Source: an uncultured Anaerolineaceae bacterium (GTDB lineage Bacteria > Chloroflexota > Anaerolineae > Anaerolineales > Anaerolineaceae). Taken from it: a DNA stretch of 64,000 bases. Both the position numbers and the translations under genes were made by a program. Within the stretch, counting starts at the first letter, position 1, and each line of letters starts with the position of its first letter. The DNA lies in assembly GCA_927443345.1 (NCBI GenBank), contig CAKMKJ010000011.1, positions 1 to 64,000 of the forward strand, read 5' to 3'. Below are positions 62,879-64,000 of the stretch, one piece after another. The notes under the pieces were generated by a model. It made no database searches and was not told the origin of the DNA. It worked only from the letters and a program-made list of their open reading frames with translations.

Positions 62879-64000
62879 AATTCAGTCACCTCTTGAGTCA
62901 TGATGTGTTTCATTACAATTTCTGGGGTAGCTTCTTTTGCAGGCATCTCACCAACAATCTTCCCCTCGCGGACAATATAAACGCGATCGCAGATACCCAA
63001 GACTTCAGATAATTCTGAAGAAATCAAGATAATCCCTTTACCTTCGCTGGCAAGCCGATTAATGATGGTATAGATTTCATATTTTGCACCAACATCAATA
63101 CCTCTGGTAGGTTCATCCAGGATTAAAACATCCGGGGTGGCAAACAACCACTTACTTAACACTACCTTCTGTTGGTTTCCACCAGACAGGTTGACAGTGA
63201 GTTGCTGCAAACTGGAGCATTTAATATTTAATTTCTCGCGATAATCACTTGTGACTGACATTTCTTTGGGCTGATTAATCACAATTCCATTGGATATGGC
63301 TTTTAAATTTGCCAGCGTGATATTTTCTTTAATATCCTGAATCAGCACCAAACCATATGCTTTTCGGTCTTCTGTTGCATATGCGATACCATTTTCAATT
63401 GCTTTATCAATTGAACTAATGTCTATTTCTTTGCCTGATTTGTATGCAAACCCAGAAATATGTTTACCGTAAGAACGGCCGAAAATGCTCATGGCTAATT
63501 CAGTTCTTCCTGCACCCATCAAACCCGCAAGGCCAACAACTTCTCCTTTGCGAACATTGATGTTTACATTAGAACTCACTTTTAGGTCTGAATGAATAGG
63601 ATGAAAAACATTCCAATCTTTAACTTCAAAAATCACTTCTCCAATTTCATGCTCGCGTGGAGGAAACCGATGTGTAATATCGCGTCCCACCATGCCGCGA
63701 ATAATACGATCCTCTGTGATTTTGTCAGTTTTGCAATCTAATGTTTCAACAGTTGCTCCATCTCGCAATATTGTGATGGAATCAGCAACCTTTGATATTT
63801 CGTCAAGTTTATGAGAAATCAGAATGGAAGATATTCCGTGAGATTTTAATTGAAGGAGTAAATCAAGCAGCTTATCACTGTCTGTTTCATTTAATGATGC
63901 AGTTGGCTCATCCAAAATCAAAAGCTTAACTTTTTTTGCCAACGCCTTGGCAATTTCAACCAGTTGCTGTTTTCCAACACCCATGGTTGAGACGATCGTA
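62875..64000 (-). CDS. Sugar ABC transporter ATP-binding protein (XylG/AraG type), partial
   Basis: The last 375 codons of an ABC ATPase with two nucleotide-binding halves. The window cuts off the first part: the sequence enters at the first signature region ([16 protein letters not shown]), followed by Walker [14 protein letters not shown]. The second half has the Walker A-like [16 protein letters not shown], signature [16 protein letters not shown] and Walker [15 protein letters not shown]. The reading frame stays open to the end of the window, and the start codon lies outside it. It powers the permease encoded next. Confidence 0.93.
   Translation of the reverse strand, partial: TIVSTMGVGKQQLVEIAKALAKKVKLLILDEPTASLNETDSDKLLDLLLQLKSHGISSILISHKLDEISKVADSITILRDGATVETLDCKTDKITEDRIIRGMVGRDITHRFPPREHEIGEVIFEVKDWNVFHPIHSDLKVSSNVNINVRKGEVVGLAGLMGAGRTELAMSIFGRSYGKHISGFAYKSGKEIDISSIDKAIENGIAYATEDRKAYGLVLIQDIKENITLANLKAISNGIVINQPKEMSVTSDYREKLNIKCSSLQQLTVNLSGGNQQKVVLSKWLFATPDVLILDEPTRGIDVGAKYEIYTIINRLASEGKGIILISSELSEVLGICDRVYIVREGKIVGEMPAKEATPEIVMKHIMTQEVTEL

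Overview
The window looks like chromosomal DNA of a free-living anaerobic or facultative bacterium, most likely a member of the Anaerolineae (Chloroflexota). This is an inference from gene content (an SQR/TusE/DsrE sulfur module, an AGPS-type ether-lipid enzyme, CASTOR/POLLUX-like channel, orphan REC-winged-helix regulators, many carbohydrate kinases) and from frequent promoter-to-ATG distances that suggest leaderless mRNAs; no rRNA or marker gene confirms it. There is no phage, plasmid or CRISPR locus. Layout: 1-527 is a repeat zone made partly of copies of the 5' part of the tRNA-Val gene at 528-602. 700-963 encodes a MoaD/ThiS-like protein. 1036-6551 (minus) holds a SpoIIAA-like protein and an aldolase / class III aminotransferase / FGGY kinase / MFS catabolic operon, with a divergent TetR gene and a HemN-like radical SAM gene. 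8909-11345 is an ArsR-controlled sulfur operon. 13170-18815 is a GntR-headed operon for glycerol phosphate and probably ether-lipid metabolism, followed by a RelE/HigA toxin-antitoxin pair. A SorC regulator faces the GlpA-like / NAD(FAD) dehydrogenase / DUF1667 trio at 20939-24077. 24255-31348 carries a phosphodiesterase, a GH5 hydrolase, a HEAT-repeat protein, a potassium-channel-like protein and a nucleoside phosphorylase. 31411-34078 (minus) has lipA and two response regulators. 34292-40380 is an RNA-modification island: rsmI, rsmE, an RsmF-like enzyme, a homologue of the 16S rRNA m7G1405 aminoglycoside-resistance methyltransferases, tgt and a queuosine-precursor transporter. 40741-50787 is mixed housekeeping and membrane genes (MFS, hydrolase, sterol-desaturase family, chemoreceptor, RNase Z, adenosine-specific kinase, lipoprotein, YjbQ). 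50897-56038 is a tightly packed five-gene operon (zinc-ribbon pseudokinase, VWA protein, divergent adenylosuccinate synthetase, ATP-grasp ligase, GNAT), the best candidate for an undescribed system. 56253-64000 (minus) is an L-arabinose operon (araA, araD, araB), a LacI regulator with a strong palindromic operator, and an AraGH/XylGH-type ABC transporter that runs off the end of the window. Working together: the organism imports and ferments pentoses and polyols, feeds glycerol phosphate into lipid or central metabolism through two different FAD systems, handles reduced sulfur, and modifies its decoding centre and tRNA anticodons. Promoter, operator and terminator calls come from visual reading only.
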